This document shows, one piece after another, positions 49,706 through 50,226 of a stretch of DNA of 50,226 nt. The position numbers were made by a program, and so were the translations under genes. The notes beneath the pieces are model-generated. The model worked only from the letters and a program-made list of their open reading frames with translations, did not search any database and was not told the origin of the DNA. This DNA is from Rhodovulum tesquicola (GTDB lineage: Bacteria > Pseudomonadota > Alphaproteobacteria > Rhodobacterales > Rhodobacteraceae). Location of the stretch: the NCBI RefSeq assembly GCF_024128855.1, contig NZ_JAMYDV010000019.1, positions 1 to 50,226 on the forward strand. Reading direction: 5' to 3'. How positions within the stretch are numbered: position 1 is the stretch's first letter; every line of letters starts with the position of its first letter.

Positions 49706-49913
49706 TTCGCCGACCGCCCCGGCGCCTGTGGCATTCCTGCACCGTCCCGAAATGCCCCGGTCCCGCTCGGTCCCATCCCACGGACGACCGGCACCCGATG
49801 CGGCAGGCCGTCGGGACAGGCCCGGGCCGAAGGAGGAGGAGCGCCCGCCGGTTCCGGGTCAGGATTGGAGAGCGTCTGCCCGGCGGATATGGTGCGGCCC
49901 GGCGGAGCGGACG

Positions 49914-50226
49914 TCACTCCGCGGCATGGACGTTCCGGGCGCGGATACGCGCCTTTGCCCCGCCGCGGGCCGAGGACCAGTCATCCGGACGGGCGCTGCG
50001 CCCGGGCATGGGCTGCGTTGCGGGTCCGGCGCCGCGCCTGACCCGGAAGCTCGAGACCAACCGCTCCAGCGCCTCGGCCTCCTGGTCCAGCGCCATACCG
50101 GCCGCGGTGGCCTCCTCGACCATGGCCGCGTTCTGCTGGGTCACCTGGTCGAGCTGGGTCACGCCCACATTGATCTCGCCCAGGCCCACGGATTGTTCCT
50201 GCGCGCCGGTCGCGATGCCCGCCATC
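49914..50226 (-). CDS. Methyl-accepting chemotaxis protein, C-terminal end only (cut by window edge)
   Basis: The 103 visible residues are the end of a chemoreceptor signalling domain: MAGIATGAQEQSVGLGEINV, VTQLDQVTQQNAAMVEEATAA and ALERLVSSFRV, the classic descending helix. They are followed by a 40-residue disordered Arg/Ala tail without a CheR/CheB-docking pentapeptide. The sensor part is beyond the right edge. Strand and domain type match the IS66-broken receptor at the left edge, but the two need not be the same gene. Confidence 0.9.
   Translation of the reverse strand, partial: MAGIATGAQEQSVGLGEINVGVTQLDQVTQQNAAMVEEATAAGMALDQEAEALERLVSSFRVRRGAGPATQPMPGRSARPDDWSSARGGAKARIRARNVHAAE

Overview
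The window is a high-GC alphaproteobacterial chromosome segment, most likely Rhodobacterales (Paracoccus/Rhodobacter/Roseobacter type). The evidence is a GcrA cell-cycle regulator, an atpHAGDC operon without the F0 genes, the hisC-tyrA-extensin and gloB-clpA neighbourhoods, DUF2125 and four-cysteine DUF6455-like small proteins, and strong GC bias at third codon positions. F1 ATP synthase, ribosomal protein S4, TrpA, HisC and TyrA make this chromosome rather than plasmid. I saw no tRNA, rRNA or CRISPR array.

Left edge (1-1.1 kb): the right end of an IS66-family element, with the C-terminus of its transposase, sits inside a PAS-containing chemoreceptor gene and truncates it. Next (1.2-12.8 kb) comes a run of mostly single housekeeping genes: ychF, trpA, an ABC-2 permease, gcrA, an AsmA-family protein, rimO, cutA, a DUF4405-like membrane protein, two tandem four-cysteine proteins, a DCC (DUF393) protein, a short conserved-looking protein, a DUF167 protein, a nitroreductase translationally coupled to an EI24 membrane protein, and methylmalonyl-CoA epimerase.

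Middle (13-23 kb): a membrane-bound GGDEF-EAL protein and a soluble chemoreceptor with a C-terminal sensor-like domain lie on the minus strand. Facing them is a tight plus-strand operon for a BMP-type nucleoside/nucleobase ABC transporter (binding protein, double ATPase, two permeases) ending in a CodA-like deaminase. It is separated by a shared terminator from the convergent atpHAGDC operon (22.9-27.8 kb). A methyltransferase, gloB and clpA follow.

Right part (32-50 kb): a MotB/OmpA-like protein with a very long coiled coil and its MotA/ExbB-like partner; ChaC-type gamma-glutamylcyclotransferase; DUF2125; the coupled hisC-tyrA-extensin set; yqhA; rpsD with a clear sigma-70 promoter and a hairpin-rich leader; chrA; a beta carbonic anhydrase; threonine aldolase; a DEAD-box helicase with a DbpA-type domain; a CHAD protein; and an overlapping plcP-agt pair. 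Upstream of plcP-agt is an 18-bp Pho-box-like element, which suggests phosphate-starvation lipid remodelling. The window ends inside the 3' part of another chemoreceptor gene.

The best candidates for new biology are the uncharacterised MotA/MotB-like pair, the CodA-like enzyme with two altered active-site positions tied to its own transporter, the four-cysteine tandem, and the plcP-agt unit with its putative Pho box. I see no complete defence system.
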